From Lingula anatina (lineage: Eukaryota; Brachiopoda; Lingulata; Lingulida; Lingulidae): 64,000 bases of DNA. Positions 9,872-24,800 of this stretch are shown piece after piece; the first letter of the stretch is position 1; each line of letters starts with the position of its first letter. The stretch is from contig NW_019775291.1 in the NCBI RefSeq assembly GCF_001039355.2, positions 989,571 to 1,053,570 on the forward strand, given 5' to 3'. The notes under the pieces were generated by a model. It was given only the letters and a program-made list of their open reading frames with translations. It was not told where the DNA came from and did not search any database. The position numbers and the translations under genes are program-made.

Positions 9872-12800
9872 TCAGACTGCACTGCAAGGATCTCCATTTT
9901 CATCCTCAAATGTCCGACTGAATTCATAACTTTCTCCGTTGTCTGGCTCTTCAAAACTCCCAGACTGGTTTAGATAAGAAAGGTCTACTGTCTGGCCTAG
10001 AGGGTCGATTTCCACTACCTTGCTAGAATTACCCCTGAAATAAAATACATTTTATATTATCATTTGAACTGCCTTTTGAATAATAATAATAATTATTATT
10101 TATTTTATTTTATTTATTTATTTGGGGGGGGGGGGGGGGTGACTACTTCCAAACAGTTCTTCTCTCATACCTCTGTTAAAGCAGATATGCCAGAAGCTTT
10201 GTTTTTCCAGGAGTTTTATAGTTAATCTAATGTTTTACAAAATATTCAATAAACACTTTATGACATGAAAAAATAAAAAATATAACCTAAAATGGTACTT
10301 TCGTAATAACCATACAGGACGTAAGAAAACAGAGAAAAAAATGATGAAAGACATGTAGCCACAATATTAAGAGCTGACATAATAGTTGATCTTTTATGTT
10401 ACATATTTTCCCCAAGCAAAAAAAAAAATAAATAAAATAATAATAAATAAAATAAAATAAAAAAGAAAGAAAGAAAAGAAACTTGCTACATTATCCTTTC
10501 TCCACAACAAAAGCTAATTCACAGTTCATTATAAAAGCTTAGTTTCCAGCCATAAAACAACAATAATCAATTGCCTACGCTGGAAGTTGTGCAAACCTTA
10601 CACCTTTAAAAATCTGCTTGTGAAAAAAATAAATACCAGTAGCTAAGTGAACAACTGAAATAAAACATATTTAAAACAACTTCCAAAGTGCGCCTGATCT
10701 TGTTCTGATAACTAGCTGCTCAGAACCTTTTGTAAATGAAGTATAATATTAAAGTGTGACTTCCCGACCATGCTTTACTTACTTACTTAAACCCTCGTTT
10801 CAGAAGGAAACTTGGGTATTATTTCCTCACTACTTTCCTCCTCAGGGCAGAGATCAATGGTGGGCTCATAGCCACTAAAGAGGCATAGTTGAATAGAGCA
10901 CACATAAACCAGGATTTCTCTTACTTTTCTCTATTCAAATATTCCAAACCTTTTATTCCCCATTTTCAAAATGCATTTAATTAGTTTAAGCATATTTCTT
11001 ATCTTCAATATGATATGATGTATTCTGATTGTCAGGGATAAATTTTATAAGAAAAGTTTTGTTGCCATGTGGGGACATCAAACCCCCAAAATACAATCAC
11101 TGTGAATGTTGCATTTATTTCCTACCTATGTTTTCATTATTTTATTTCTAAATTACGTTGATTATGCAAAATTTTTTGTACACTTTTTTCACAGGGACAA
11201 TTAATTAAAGTTTTCCATCATTCATACCAATCTTACCTCTTTCGAAAGAAAATATTCCTCAAAGAATCCCTCAGAGACCTCTTCTTCTTCAACCCCCCTC
11301 CACTGACAGGACGAGACGCCAGGTTCTCAACCACTTGCTTCTGACGATCTTTCCTCTTCTCTTTCAACTTCCTTCTTCTTCCCTTCTCCTCTTTCACCAG
11401 TGATGGGTCTCGAGGAACATAACTTTGCTCAGGGTCATCGTTCCAGACATTTTCCCGCACCCTGTCCGGGAACTCCTGCTGGCTGACCATGGCGGTCCTG
11501 TTGACCTGCATTGAATGTTTGCGTAGAGGTGAAGGACTGGCCTCACCATCTGTAATAATACCAGACTCTCCTATATTGTTAACATGGGCTTCTGTGAGAC
11601 TCCTGGCAAGAACAATGTTCAGATGAGACTGAGTAGGACTGGCAGCGTCCTCTTGAAGAAAATCTCCGTGACTCTTGGACTTCTGAATAAGCCCCAGTTT
11701 CTGAGCTTTCCTGGTTGGGACATCCTTGGTGGCCATGGAGGGCATATATGCAGGCTCGTCTATGACACTGTCGTCTTCTCCATATATTCCATAGTCTTTA
11801 GGTAACCGAGGCAAGCTGCGGTGAAATGAGGCACCATCGGGGGCCATTTTCTCCATATCCAGACTCCCCTCAGACGTCTCCCCAACCAGGTCCCTCATGG
11901 AGATACTGAGATAGTCACTGGCAGGTCTGGTACTGGACTTGGACCTGTGGGGCTTCTTTCTTGCTGTCCCTGCCTCGCCATAGTCCTCCTCTCCTCCCTC
12001 AGCCAGTCTGCTACGATAACTCGTCTCTGAGATCTGCTCAGCCATAGATTTAGAGCGGAGATTCTTTCTCCTATTCCGTCCATTACTGCCATAGTCTTCC
12101 CCCTCTGCAGCGTGGAATCTTGTTCCATTACTTGTGCTCAAGGCTTCAAAACTTAACTCATTCCTGTGCCCCTTCTTGCTCTTTGACTTGCGTGGCTTGT
12201 CCCTGTTTTTATTCTTGATGTAATTTGGGCCGTCGTGTGAAAACGTAGAATCTCGGCTCGCAGTGCCTCCATTCATGTGATGGGAAGACTTGTGCTTGTC
12301 CCGCGGGACAGGAATAGAGTGGGGGTCCATCGCAAAGTCACTGCTGTCTGACTGGTGACCTACTTGTCTGCCAGGGTTCTTGAACACTGACAACTGATAT
12401 CTGGAAATACAGAGAGACAACTTTGATGTTCCTTGGTACAGAAATATATCTGGATTTATTGATTACAAATATATTCAAGAGAAATTATTTTTATGGTTTA
12501 CTTGAATATCAATCACTGAATCAAACACTTCAGTTTCAGGAACAAAACAATTTTATCAACACAAACTGTTCTAAGTACCACTCACATACATTCTTTATTG
12601 GTCAAAGAAGACAAAAATTGAGAGAAAAGTGATGAGCAAGCATGGTTTCATTAAGGTTATGTTTTGTTCAGTTCAGGTAATCTACTGCTTCACTGTCAGG
12701 TCTCCTTAGATAATCATAAAACCTATGACAGCACTAGGTATATATACTATACTGTTATCTATCAAAATACAGGAATGCAAGTTTATGTAAATACATTACA

Positions 12801-15800
12801 TACTGGGGACCATACTAATAATTTCAATGCTGTTCTAATACTGTATTGTATTCTTATATTGCAGGGACCATGCAAACATCCTCAGAAACCTACATGTCTT
12901 ATTGCTATGTATAACAATAATTATACTCTGACCTCACTTCTAACTGCTATCCCATAACCAGGACCTGTTACATGCACTTATATCACCACAGCAACTCACT
13001 ATTATCATCTCATTATTTAAACAAGACTCGCCACCATCAACATAACCCAGTTGGATATATGTAATATTTCTTATATAAATAAAACAAAATGCTAAAATGG
13101 TCAAGCAGGAAGTATCACGGACACCACAATCACTAATGTAAAACACTATTGTTCTAACAGGTGAACAGCAAAATAAACAATTCCCAAGAAATCAATACCA
13201 CAATGCCATTCAATACCCTTTTAATATTTTGTAGGCCTCTCTGAAGTAGTTTCTAAACCTATAAAATATCAATGTAATGGACAAAAACATGTGTTAGTGG
13301 GGTTTCAACAGAATAATCACTAAAAATCAACTAAATGTGATCTGAAACGAGTAACAGGTTAGTGAAGCTGGTGTTAGTGCAACAACACAGACCACAGGCA
13401 AATTACTATACACAGTTACTGGGTGTGGTTGATAGACACAACAACACATTTGAAATAAAAACAAAATATTCTATGTATTTATAACTGAAGTTAATAAGTT
13501 GTTAACTCAGACAAGGTATCATTCCATACACATAATTTTGATATCTACAAACTTCAATCTCTAATGTCCCTCATCTTAAAATGACAACACCTGAGATGTG
13601 GTGCTATGGGAAGAATTATGTATCTCATTCACATGTTTAAATAACTCTAAAATTTACTTTCAAGAGCATTTTAAATGTGGAATCTTCCAATCAATTCCGT
13701 TCAAATAAAACAAGCTTCAAAGAGATGCCAGCACACTGGCACACCCATCATCACAATATGATTGTGTTAGTTGAGATGCCAGCACACTGGTACACCCATC
13801 ATCACACTCTGTTTGTGTTAGTTGAGATGCCAGCACATTGGCACACCCATCATCATACTGGTCAAAGCAGAGCCACTGACCTCCTGCCTCCGTGTGTGTC
13901 TACTACAGAGTGGACACCACTGTCCCTGGTCGTACTGGACAGAGGAAAACCATCATGGCTGCTAGAGCTGGACCTGCGCAGACTGGCTGCATTTCTCTGC
14001 TTCCTGTCACAGAGATGATAGGACATTTAGATATGAAAACCAAAATCAGCTAAAACAAATTGTAACAGCTGAAAGGCTCTTGATTACAAAAGATTATAGA
14101 AAACGTTATAAAATTGCCCACTCAACAAATATTGGATTTAAAAGCCAAGTATAAACACATCCTGGCGATTTCTTTTTTTTTTCATTTAACATCACTTTCA
14201 AATGCAGCTAATGTGTAACAAACTACACCATACCAGTGTTGTTTTTCCCTTCCACCCCCCACTTCAGTTCAAGCGTCCTTACCTGTGTTGTTTGGCCCCG
14301 CCCCCGTCCAGCCCCACCAGCTGCATGGAGTGCTCTATGGAGTTGTTCAACTGAGCCAAGAAATGCCCCAGACAATCCAAGGCGGACTCCAGGTAGTAAT
14401 AGTCCGGGTGCTCAGGGTCAGTGTACTTACGCAGTTGCTGAAACAGATGATATAACACTTATACTGCTTATAATTATATAATATTCATAAGGTTGTAAAT
14501 AACTTCTTAGAGATGGATACATATTACATGGATGTCAAGGCACAACAAACTAATTCCATCACTACATCCTAAGTTATACATGTAGAGTTGTCTTTAAGAC
14601 CTACCTTCAGTAACAACACATATCTGGGAATCCTCTGAATGGGGGTAAGCAGGAAGGCAGTCAAGTCCAAACCCTCACAGCTTGGTTGTTTTTGACATGT
14701 CTGGATAGAAAATACAAGATGTTGCCTATTTGAAATTTCAAATATTCACTTTGAGAAGGGGGGGGGGGGAGTTTTATTTTATCTGGTGTTCTTGTTGTTT
14801 TTACCCTATATCCAGTTTGTGCCTATTAGCCCTTCTAGACACCAAAATCTAAGAATATACTGGACCAAAACAGACACAATGGCCAATAAATGAACACATT
14901 TACAACTTTCAAAGGTTCTGCTTTAATAAACTAGCAATTGACCAGTGTTAAAATTGCTGACTGTTTTCAGAAAGAGTTGACAGCTGATATGAGAGCAGAT
15001 ATAATTATGAATGATGTTAGTTTTACCTTGAGTACTTTCCTGAACCTGCTGGACTGTCTGTACCACTTATTAATGGTCCCAATAGCAGTGGGGAAATCAT
15101 GGACATAAATCTTGTATGTGCCCAGGAGTTCAGACTGAAACCAAGACAATATTCTGTACATAGTGGAACTGTGACACTATATAACCAAGTCTTTTACTTA
15201 TTGTTTCCCCATTTCAAAACATTACTTATATAGGGAATGATAAATACCTTACAATTATGAATTAGAAAGGCAAAACTAATGACAATATTAAAAAGTTCCA
15301 AAACAGATACTCTTATATAACCACAATATTACAAATATGGATACTCAGCACTGAAATCTTGTCTTTAAGATCAGCTGTATAGTAGAAAACCCCTCACATT
15401 AGTCTCTGTAAACCGTGAGAAGACATCTCCAATCCCACACTGCCACTTCCAGTTGAGTAGCTTCTCCTCCAGTTTGTGCAGCAAGTTACAATGAAGACTG
15501 TAGANTACAAAGAGACAACTCTGATGTTCCTTGGTACAGAAATATATCTGGATTTATTGATTACAAATATATTCAAGAGAAATTCTTTTTATGGTTTACT
15601 TGAATATCAGTCACTGAATCAAACACTTCACGGTTTCAGGAACAAAACAATTTTATCAACACAAACTGTTTTAAGTACCACTCACATACATTTCTTTGTA
15701 AGTCAAAGAAAACAAGAATTGAGAGAAAAGTGATGAGCAAGCATGGTTTCATTAAGGTTATGTTTTGTTCAGTTAAGGTAATCTTTTGCTTCACTGTCAG

Positions 15801-18800
15801 GTCTCCTTAGATAATCATTAAACCTATTACAACACTAGGTATACTGTTATCTATCAAAATACATGAATTCAAGTGTCTGTAAATACATTACATGCTGGGG
15901 ACCATCCTAATAATTTCAATGCTGTTCTAATACTGTATTGCAGGGACAATGCAAACATCCTTAGAAACCTACACATTGCTCATGTCTTATTGCTATGTAT
16001 AACAATAATTGTACTCTGACCTCACTTCTTACTGCTATCCCATCCCCAGGACCTGTAACATGCACTCATATCACCACAGCAACTCACAATGTCATCTCAT
16101 TATTTAAACAAGACTCGCCACCATCAACATAACCCAGTTGGATATATGTAATATTTCTTATATAAATAAAACAAAATGCTAAAATGGTCAAGCAGGAAGT
16201 ATCACAGACACCACAATCACTAATGTAAAACACTATTGTTCTAACAGGTGAACAGCAAAATAAACAATTCCCAAGCAATCAATACCACAATGCCATTCAA
16301 TACCCTTTTAATATTTTGTAGGCCTCTCTGAAGTAGTTTCTAAACCTATAAAATATCAATGTAATTGACAAAAACATGTGTTAGTGGGTTTTCAACGAAA
16401 TATTCACTAAAAATCAACTAAATGTGATCTGAAACGAGTAACAGGTTAGTGAAGCTGGTGTTAGTGCAACAACACAGACCACAGGCAAATTACTATACAC
16501 AGTTACTGGGTGTGGTTGATAGACACAACAACACATTTGAAATAAATATATTCTATGTATTTATATGTATTTATAACTGAAGTTAATAAGTTGTTAACTC
16601 AGACAAGGTATCATTCCATACACATAATTTTGATATCTACAAATTTCAATCTCTAATGTCCCTCATCTTAAAATGGCAACAACACCCAAGTTGTGGTGCT
16701 ATATGAAGAATTATGTATCTCATTCACGTGTTTAAATAACTCTAAAATTTACTTTCAAGAGGATTTTAAATGTGGAATCTTCCAATCAATTTTGTTCAAA
16801 TAAAACAAGCTTCAAACCAATTGTGTTAGTTGAGATACCAGCACATTGGCACATTCATCATCACACTCTGATTGTGTTAGTTGAGATGCCAGCACACTGG
16901 CACACCCATCATCACACTCTGATTGTGTTAGTTGAGATGCCAGCACACTGGCACACCCATCACACTGGTCACAGTTCAACCACTGACCTCCTGCCTCCGT
17001 GTGTGTCTACTACAGAGTGGACACCGCTGTCCCTGGTTGTACCGGACAGAGGAAAACCATCATGGCTGCTAGAGCTGGACCTGCGCAGACTGGCTGCATT
17101 TCTCTGCTTCCTGTCACAGAGATAATAGGACATTTAGAAATGAAAACCAAAATCAGCTAAAACAAATTGTAACAGCTGAAAGGCATTTAATTACAAAAGA
17201 TTATAGAAAATGTTATAAAATTGCCCACTCAACAAATATTGGATTAAATGCCAAGTATAAGTACATCCTGGCGTTTTTTTTTTTTTTGTTTGTTTTTTTT
17301 TTCATTTAACATCACTTTCAAATGCAGCTAATGTGTAACAAACTACACCATACCAGTGTTGTTTACCCCCCCCCCCCCCCACTTCAGTTCAAGCGCCCTA
17401 CCTGTGTTGTTTGGCCCCACCCCCGTCCAGCCCCACCAGCTGCATGGAGTGCTCTATGGAGTTGTTCAGCTGAGCCAAGAAGTGCCCCAGACAATCCAAG
17501 GCGGACTCCAGGTAGTAATAGTCTGGGTGCTCAGGGTCTGTGTACTTACGCAGTTGCTGAAACAGATGATGTAATACTTATACTGCTTATAATTATATAA
17601 TATTCATAAGGTTGTAAATAACAACTTCTTATGGATGTCAAGGCACAACAAACTAATTTCATCACTACATCCTAAGTTATACATGTAGAGTTGTCTTTAA
17701 GACCTACCTTCAGTAACAACACATATCTGGGAATCCTCTGAATGGGGGTCAGCAGGAAGGCAGTCAAGTCCAAACCCTCACAGCTTGGTTGTTTTTGACA
17801 CGTCTGGATGGAGAAGACAAGATGTTGACCAATTGAAATTCCAAATAACCACTTTTTTTCTTTTTTTTTTTTTTTGGGGGGGGGGAGTTTTATTTTATCG
17901 GGTGTTCTTGATGTTTTTACCCTATACCCAGTTTGTGCCTATTAGCCCTTCTAGACAGTCTAAGAATATACTGGACCAAATCAGACACAATGGCCAATAA
18001 ATGAACATATTTACAACTTTTACAGGCTTTGCTTTAATAAACCAACAATTGACCAGTGTTAAAATTGCGGACTGTTTTCAGAAAGAGTTGACAGCTGATA
18101 TGAGAGCAGATATAATTATGAATGATGTTAGTTTTACCTTGAGTACTTTCCTGAACCTGCTGGACTGTCTGTACCACTTATTGATGGTCCCTATAGCAGT
18201 GGGGAAATCATGGACATAAATCTTGTATGTGCCCAGGAGTTCAGACTGAAACCAAGACAATATCCTGTACATAGCGGAACTGTGGCAATATAACCAAGTC
18301 TTTTACTTATTGTTTCCTCATTTCAAAACATTACTTATATAGGGAATGATAAATACCTTACAATTATAAATTATAAAGGCTACGCTAATGACAATATTAA
18401 AATATTCCAAAACAGACACTCTTATATAACCACAATATTACAATTATGGACACTCAGCACTGAAACCTTGTCTTTAAGATCAGCTGTATAGTAGAAAACC
18501 CCTCACATTAGTCTCTGTAAACCGTGAGAAGACATCTCCAATCCCACACTGCCACTTCCAGTTGAGTAGCTTCTCCTCCAGTTTGTGCAGCAAGTTACAG
18601 TGAAGACTGTACAGTCTGGACACACTGGACGGGAACATAAGGCTATATGGAGAGAGAAATATCACATTTATATAGATACTTTTAATACACTGTACAGTCT
18701 GGACACACTGGACAAGAACATCAAGCTATAGGGAGACAAATGTCACATTTATATAGATACTTCAAATACAGAGATCTATATCTTTCATCAGCCCATACAC

Positions 18801-21800
18801 ACTAGATGGAAATGTCAGGCTACAGAAAGAAAGATATGAACTCTTTATAATATTTCTAATATCGAAATCCATACATTTCATTAGTCTGTACACACTAGAT
18901 AGGAACATCAGACTACAGGAAGGGAGATATAAACTCTGTATACATATTTCACCATCCCTATGTCTTTGGCTCCAGTACAGACAGACTGTTGGAAATTTCT
19001 AGTACAGAAATCTATATATTTCACCAACCTTATGTCCTTGGCCCCAGTACAGCCGGACTGTTTGATTGGCTGGCAGTAGGTGTCCACGATGGTCCAGAGG
19101 CTGCTACAGTACTTCCTCTCCGTCTCCAACAGCTCCCTGGCAACGCGGGAACGCTGAGCTGAGAGAGAAAACATGGATTATAAAAACTGTCTTATGTATA
19201 GTCTCACACCTTCATCAAAACTCTGGGTACTACAGATATCATTATTTAGTTCTAGATAATAATAATATTAATTTATTCAGCTTATATATGCAGACATAAG
19301 CATAGGTTTAAAAAAACCTCAGAACATTTATCATGGGGCCCAACACCTAACCTTGACAAATCTTAGGAACCATCATAAAAGAATTAAAAATTCCACTTTT
19401 CCAAGGGAAAAAAAATCATGTATGTATATTTAAAATATACATCAGAAATTGGATTCTGTCCAAATTCTTAAGAGTGATATCAATGTAAAATAATAATAAT
19501 AAAGTTTGATTGGAAAATAAAATGATAAAAAATGTGTTTAAAAATTATTAGAATTAAATGAGAAGCTTAAAGGTCAAAACTTTTAAAAAAACTGCCTTGA
19601 AAGTTAAAAGGTGACCTAAGTGATAATTCTACCAGTTCAATACGCACTTTCTCTAATCGATAATTCATGAGGTGGAAGTTTCTTTGGTGAAAATGAACTT
19701 TTGTGTCTGTTCATTGGTGATGAAAAACCCTGAAATTTTTAATAAAATGGTAATAATAATAATAAGATTTAACATGTGTTAATGTGATTTAACATGTGAT
19801 AAATATTTGTCTTGCATATACTACTATTTTTAAAAGACATACTTTAACAGTAAGTAAATGAAATCATTTAAAATTGATATCAAACAGTCTTACAGAACCT
19901 TATTATTTGTCAAATAACACATATTGGAAAGAAAAAAGACCAGGTAATTGGTGTCTTCATAGCTATACAACACAATACACAAGGAACATTAATGCACAAT
20001 ACCTGTGCAGAAGAAACATTTTCTTTCTCATTATCGCTGCCATCACTAGAGTTGGACGGGTCAACATCCAGGCACTTCTGACCCAGTGAACGGCTGAGAT
20101 TCAAACTCTTATTGGCTGCCTCGATCAGAGATGAATCTGAGTCATAATTCTCTTCAAAATTGTCTTCAGGACCTGCAAATTATATATACAAAAAATATTT
20201 TCAAAGTGACACAGGTACCCATCAAATTTGAGTCTTACATATCCAAAAACATGAATAAAACACTGTTCACAATAATATGATAGCGTAGTAGTCTAAGCAC
20301 AGATAGTAAATGAAAAGAAATGATATCTAAAAAGTGTGAAAAGACATAAAATCTACAAAAAAAAAAAAAAAAAAAAAAAAACGTTAAATTATTTCCCAAA
20401 TGATGTTTGAATTTAAATCAACTTACGGTTAGCATTCTGAAGGCCTGCTATAAAGGGGCGGACCATGGGCGAGATCATAGGGGGCGTTGCGTCTCCATGA
20501 GAAGACACGTCTGGACGGTACGTTGTGGCGACCCCACTGTCATGGTCGCTGGTCACATGATTGGCATCGCTAGAATGGAGTCCATTACCAAACTTCTGCC
20601 TAGAAGTGGAAATAAGAGAGGAACAGTGAGTACAAAGATCCTGGGCTGTGGTATAGTATGGAATTCTGTGGTTTAGCAGCTGCAAAGAAAATGCAAAATA
20701 TGTGCTTACAATGAAGGGGCATCTTTCCAACTCAGAGAACAAGAACTATAACTATACTTGAGTTGGATAGATATGGCTTCAGATCTCTCCAGCTTAGACA
20801 ACAATAACTATTACCATACCTGAGTTGGTTAGATATGGCTCCAGATCTCTCAAGCTTAGAGAACAATAACTATAACTTTACCTGAGTTGGTTAGAAATGG
20901 CTCCAGATCTCTCTAACTCCTGCAGCAGCACCTCTCTCTCCTGCTGGAGTCTGTCTACCTGATGTCTCAGGTGAGTCTGGTTCTCATTAGCTGTGATCAC
21001 CTGGCTGGACACTGACTGGAACTGGTCCTAGAGGAAGAAAGGCACACATTCAACTTTATCTATAACTGGTCCTAGAGAGAGGGAGACATAAAACAATCTT
21101 TATCTATAACTGGTCCTAAAGAGAGGGAGACAGAAAACAAACTTTATACAAATGTTGTTTGAAAGTTTATGAATACTTTGTGATGTATGTGCATGTGCAC
21201 ACACACACAGACACACACACACACAGACACACACAGCAAACACAATTACAAATATAGAGAAACTGACCGTTTAGCTAATTTTGCAAGCTCATCTTATCAA
21301 CATGACAGTGTATCAACTCCATAATTAAGACCACATAATCTAACTCCTTCATGAAGACTAGATAAGTCTACCTCATTATCTAATTCCTCATACCTCTGTG
21401 TTGACTGCAAGTCTTCCAAGCAGTTCATATGTCAAATTATACAAACTAAAATATATCTGGTACAGCAAAGTCTGAAGAACTTGGTAGAAGACTAGAAGAG
21501 CCCCTGGAACAGGCAACATGGCCAGTGTTCTACTGAAGCTCTGTGCTCTACAGAAATCAACATGACCAGTGTTCTGTGTTCTACAGAGAGGCAGAATACA
21601 GATGTTGTGGAAAGCTCTGTATTTGCCTTCCATAGTAAAACAACAGTGAACAGAGCCAAATTAGCTTAGTTATAAGAGATATGATGGCAGGTTCATCCCC
21701 GTGTCCTGATCAGCTCAGAGTGGCAGGAGATATAAAAGACAGTGCTTTTTTCATATGCTGCTGTTCAATTTCTTGCAGCTTTTTGTGTAGTTTCTGAGTA

Positions 21801-24800
21801 AGAAAAATATCTAAATTCTTCTTGCAGATCTCAACATTTTCTATTAGTTCAGACACTAACAAAAGGAAAAATATCATCAAGATGAAAGCCAGGTGCAGGT
21901 GGTGGGGTTTCTGAAGCAAAGAGAGAGCACTTCACAGTCATATATGTGACATATTCTAGTTACAAATACGTGACTTCTGTCACATATCAAACTACAAAGT
22001 CTCACTACAGAACCAGGTGCTGGCACAGTGCTTGCTATCAGCCATTTAATGCTTCACTTATTTGTCATTATCCAATCCATAAAAGGATAGCGGTGACGAA
22101 TATCAAATTTTGACTCCAGCATTGCTGACTTTGTGCTTGTGAAATCATTTATTACATCTTTTCAACTTTCCAAAAGCACTAAAATGAGTCCCAAAGGCAT
22201 GAAAAAAATTATCTTTCTTATTATTCTTAATATGCACTCCAAATAAGCAATATATGACTAAAAAAACCTATAACAGCTAACAACAAAAACAAAAGATATC
22301 ACTGATGCAATGAGAGCATGAAAAATTGATATGTTGATCATTCAATAATCTTCCTATGCAACGTAAAAGCAATGACGCCAGTAGTGTATTAAAACATTTG
22401 GTAAATTTCCAGGTAAGACTCCAGCAAGAAGTAAATGTCTGTTCTGTTTTTTTTCTCTAATACGCAGACACACCACCTGCCTGACATGTTTATAGAAGAT
22501 GTGAGTCAAAAGTTATCTGTGGTGTTCAATACAGCTTCTTGCATTATCAAGCAGAAAGTTCTACACAGGGGGGGATCCAGAGCTATTTTCTGACTGACTT
22601 CCAAATTATCTTTGTTGAGTATTCTCTATTTTTGGCTGTCTTCTGACAGAAAAAATTAGATACCCATCAATGTAAACTTGAAAGTCTGACCATCTTCCAG
22701 AAGATCCAGAAAACAGCCTCAAATTGCCCCTGCTACAGACACTGTTGCAAAGGTCAACCAAAGAAATTTCTATCAACTACCATCACAGGCCCAGCCAGGG
22801 ATTCTTAACGCTCTACACTGCTTCTTCCAGGCTTCAGTACAGTTAGGATAACATCACGGAGATAGTTCATAAATGAAACTTTTTCTGCAACATAAGCCAA
22901 TCTCTAACATCTCTCTCTCTTTTCATAAACATACCAAAGGATGGAAGGTTGCAGCATCATCTTCTCTCTACTGGATCAGACTACTCTTGCTTGGGCCAGA
23001 AATCTGTATAACAATTATGGGTCCATGTGGTGTGTTCACTTTAAGAAAGTATGTTACACAAATATTGCAATAAATTCTGAATTCTAAGTCATTAACATTT
23101 CCAGTAGCAGATGTCAGAAGAGATCACACTGACTAGTCAAATCAACTCAATCATAGACAGCTATGTATTTACAAAACTTAGAAAATAAAAGATGAGAGCA
23201 GACATGAATTCACAAAAGTTATTCAAATTGTGGGATTAAGTAGAAAATTACATGATGTTCAGAAAAAAGGCAAATTGGTTGATCATATACAGTATTAAAA
23301 AATTTCAATGCAGGTACCATTTTACTGTGCCGGAATTGAAGAAATCCTATTATCCCCAAACGACTAAAATCGCCAAAAAACCCACAATAAAAAATAACAA
23401 ATCCGTGTACATACATCTACACCCCTGGCTGTGGCAAAGTCTTAGTTCACGGATAATAAGCTGTATCAACTGAGGCTTGAACTTAGTTATCGCCTCTTCT
23501 CAGTGTAGAGAATGCTCCTCATAGAGTCATCCAAGTGAAATCAATGGTGTTATTCAGCACCTTCCTATTGTATCAGTCACACTGAGCCAAGTCTGTGCCT
23601 GGTTTTATTCTTTACTTATTGTACACTAAGCATGTTTCCAACATGGCTATGAGAATAAAACCTGCACCAGTTCACTGGGATATGATCTGTACTTCAGGTA
23701 TCTATACCTGAGAGGTGAAGTGTATATACCTGAGAGATGAGGTGTATATACCTAACATGTGAGGAGTATATACCCGGGAGGTGAGGGGGGAATACAATGC
23801 ACATTTCAAGGTACAAGAGTACTCAGGTGTGCTGTCCTAGACATAATGATCTTTTGTAAGTGGAAAATAAAAAAGATATCGATTTGGATGAAAAATACCC
23901 ATCTATGCAAATATTCATAATTGATTACTCTTATGATACACAATTTCAACAAGAAGAGCTTATTATGTTTTTTTACCCTTAAACTGCACAAATGATGTCT
24001 AATAAAAAAGTTCTGAGCAAACACAGTGGCCCACCTCCCCTGGCTCACAGCTCAGTGCACCCCCCCTCCCCCTGGATACATTACCTTCAGTGAGTTCACC
24101 ATATCCTTAATGTCCTGCAGCTGTTTCTCCTGCTCCACCTTGGACGCCTCGTAGCGCTCTTGTACAGCGGTGTCTCCATTCTGTATCTTGGAGAGTTCCT
24201 CCATGGCGTGGACAAATCCATCCTTTAGTTCCAACATCATGGACTGGAGCTGGAAATATGGAAGAATACACATCTCAGTGATGCTTAGACTGGGTTCCTA
24301 TACCTAGATTGAACTAACAGGATCAATCCATCTCTGAGGATTCCCTAGCAGCTTCAGTAGGCATGACAGACATCTAAGCTGCTTAAGTTGAAAGCAATTT
24401 GGCAAGAATCCCCTTGGAGATAGACCGATCCACAGTTAAAATGATAGGGTCTGGGCACGGTCCCTTTAAGATGTGATATACTTATTTTGAAGAGGAATTA
24501 ATATGGTTAAAATGGCTGGTGTTGTCTAATCATTCTCCAAGAAAAGTGACCCAGACATTTATACTGAATGAAAATACATAATTCAATTTTTCCGCCACAT
24601 CTGTCAAGTTGTTCCTAAAACTGTTTAAGAAGAAGCAGTTTATAACCTACCGTCTTTATGGTGACTATTTCCAGTTGAAAAACTATCTCTTGTAACTTTC
24701 TCTCCACCATTGTTAATTTATAACCAATATGTAAATCTTCAAAACATTAATATCTGTCAAACTACATATTTCTGTAAACTCCTGATTAAAACAAATTTCT

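Noticed and set aside
15476-15733. 85-codon frame across the N at 15505
   Set aside because: Formed by joining two contigs at the N; the parts are a RhoGEF exon and an intron.
20003-20040. KEN sequence in the RhoGEF protein as a degradation box
   Set aside because: A single tripeptide in a low-complexity acidic stretch; expected by chance and without supporting context.
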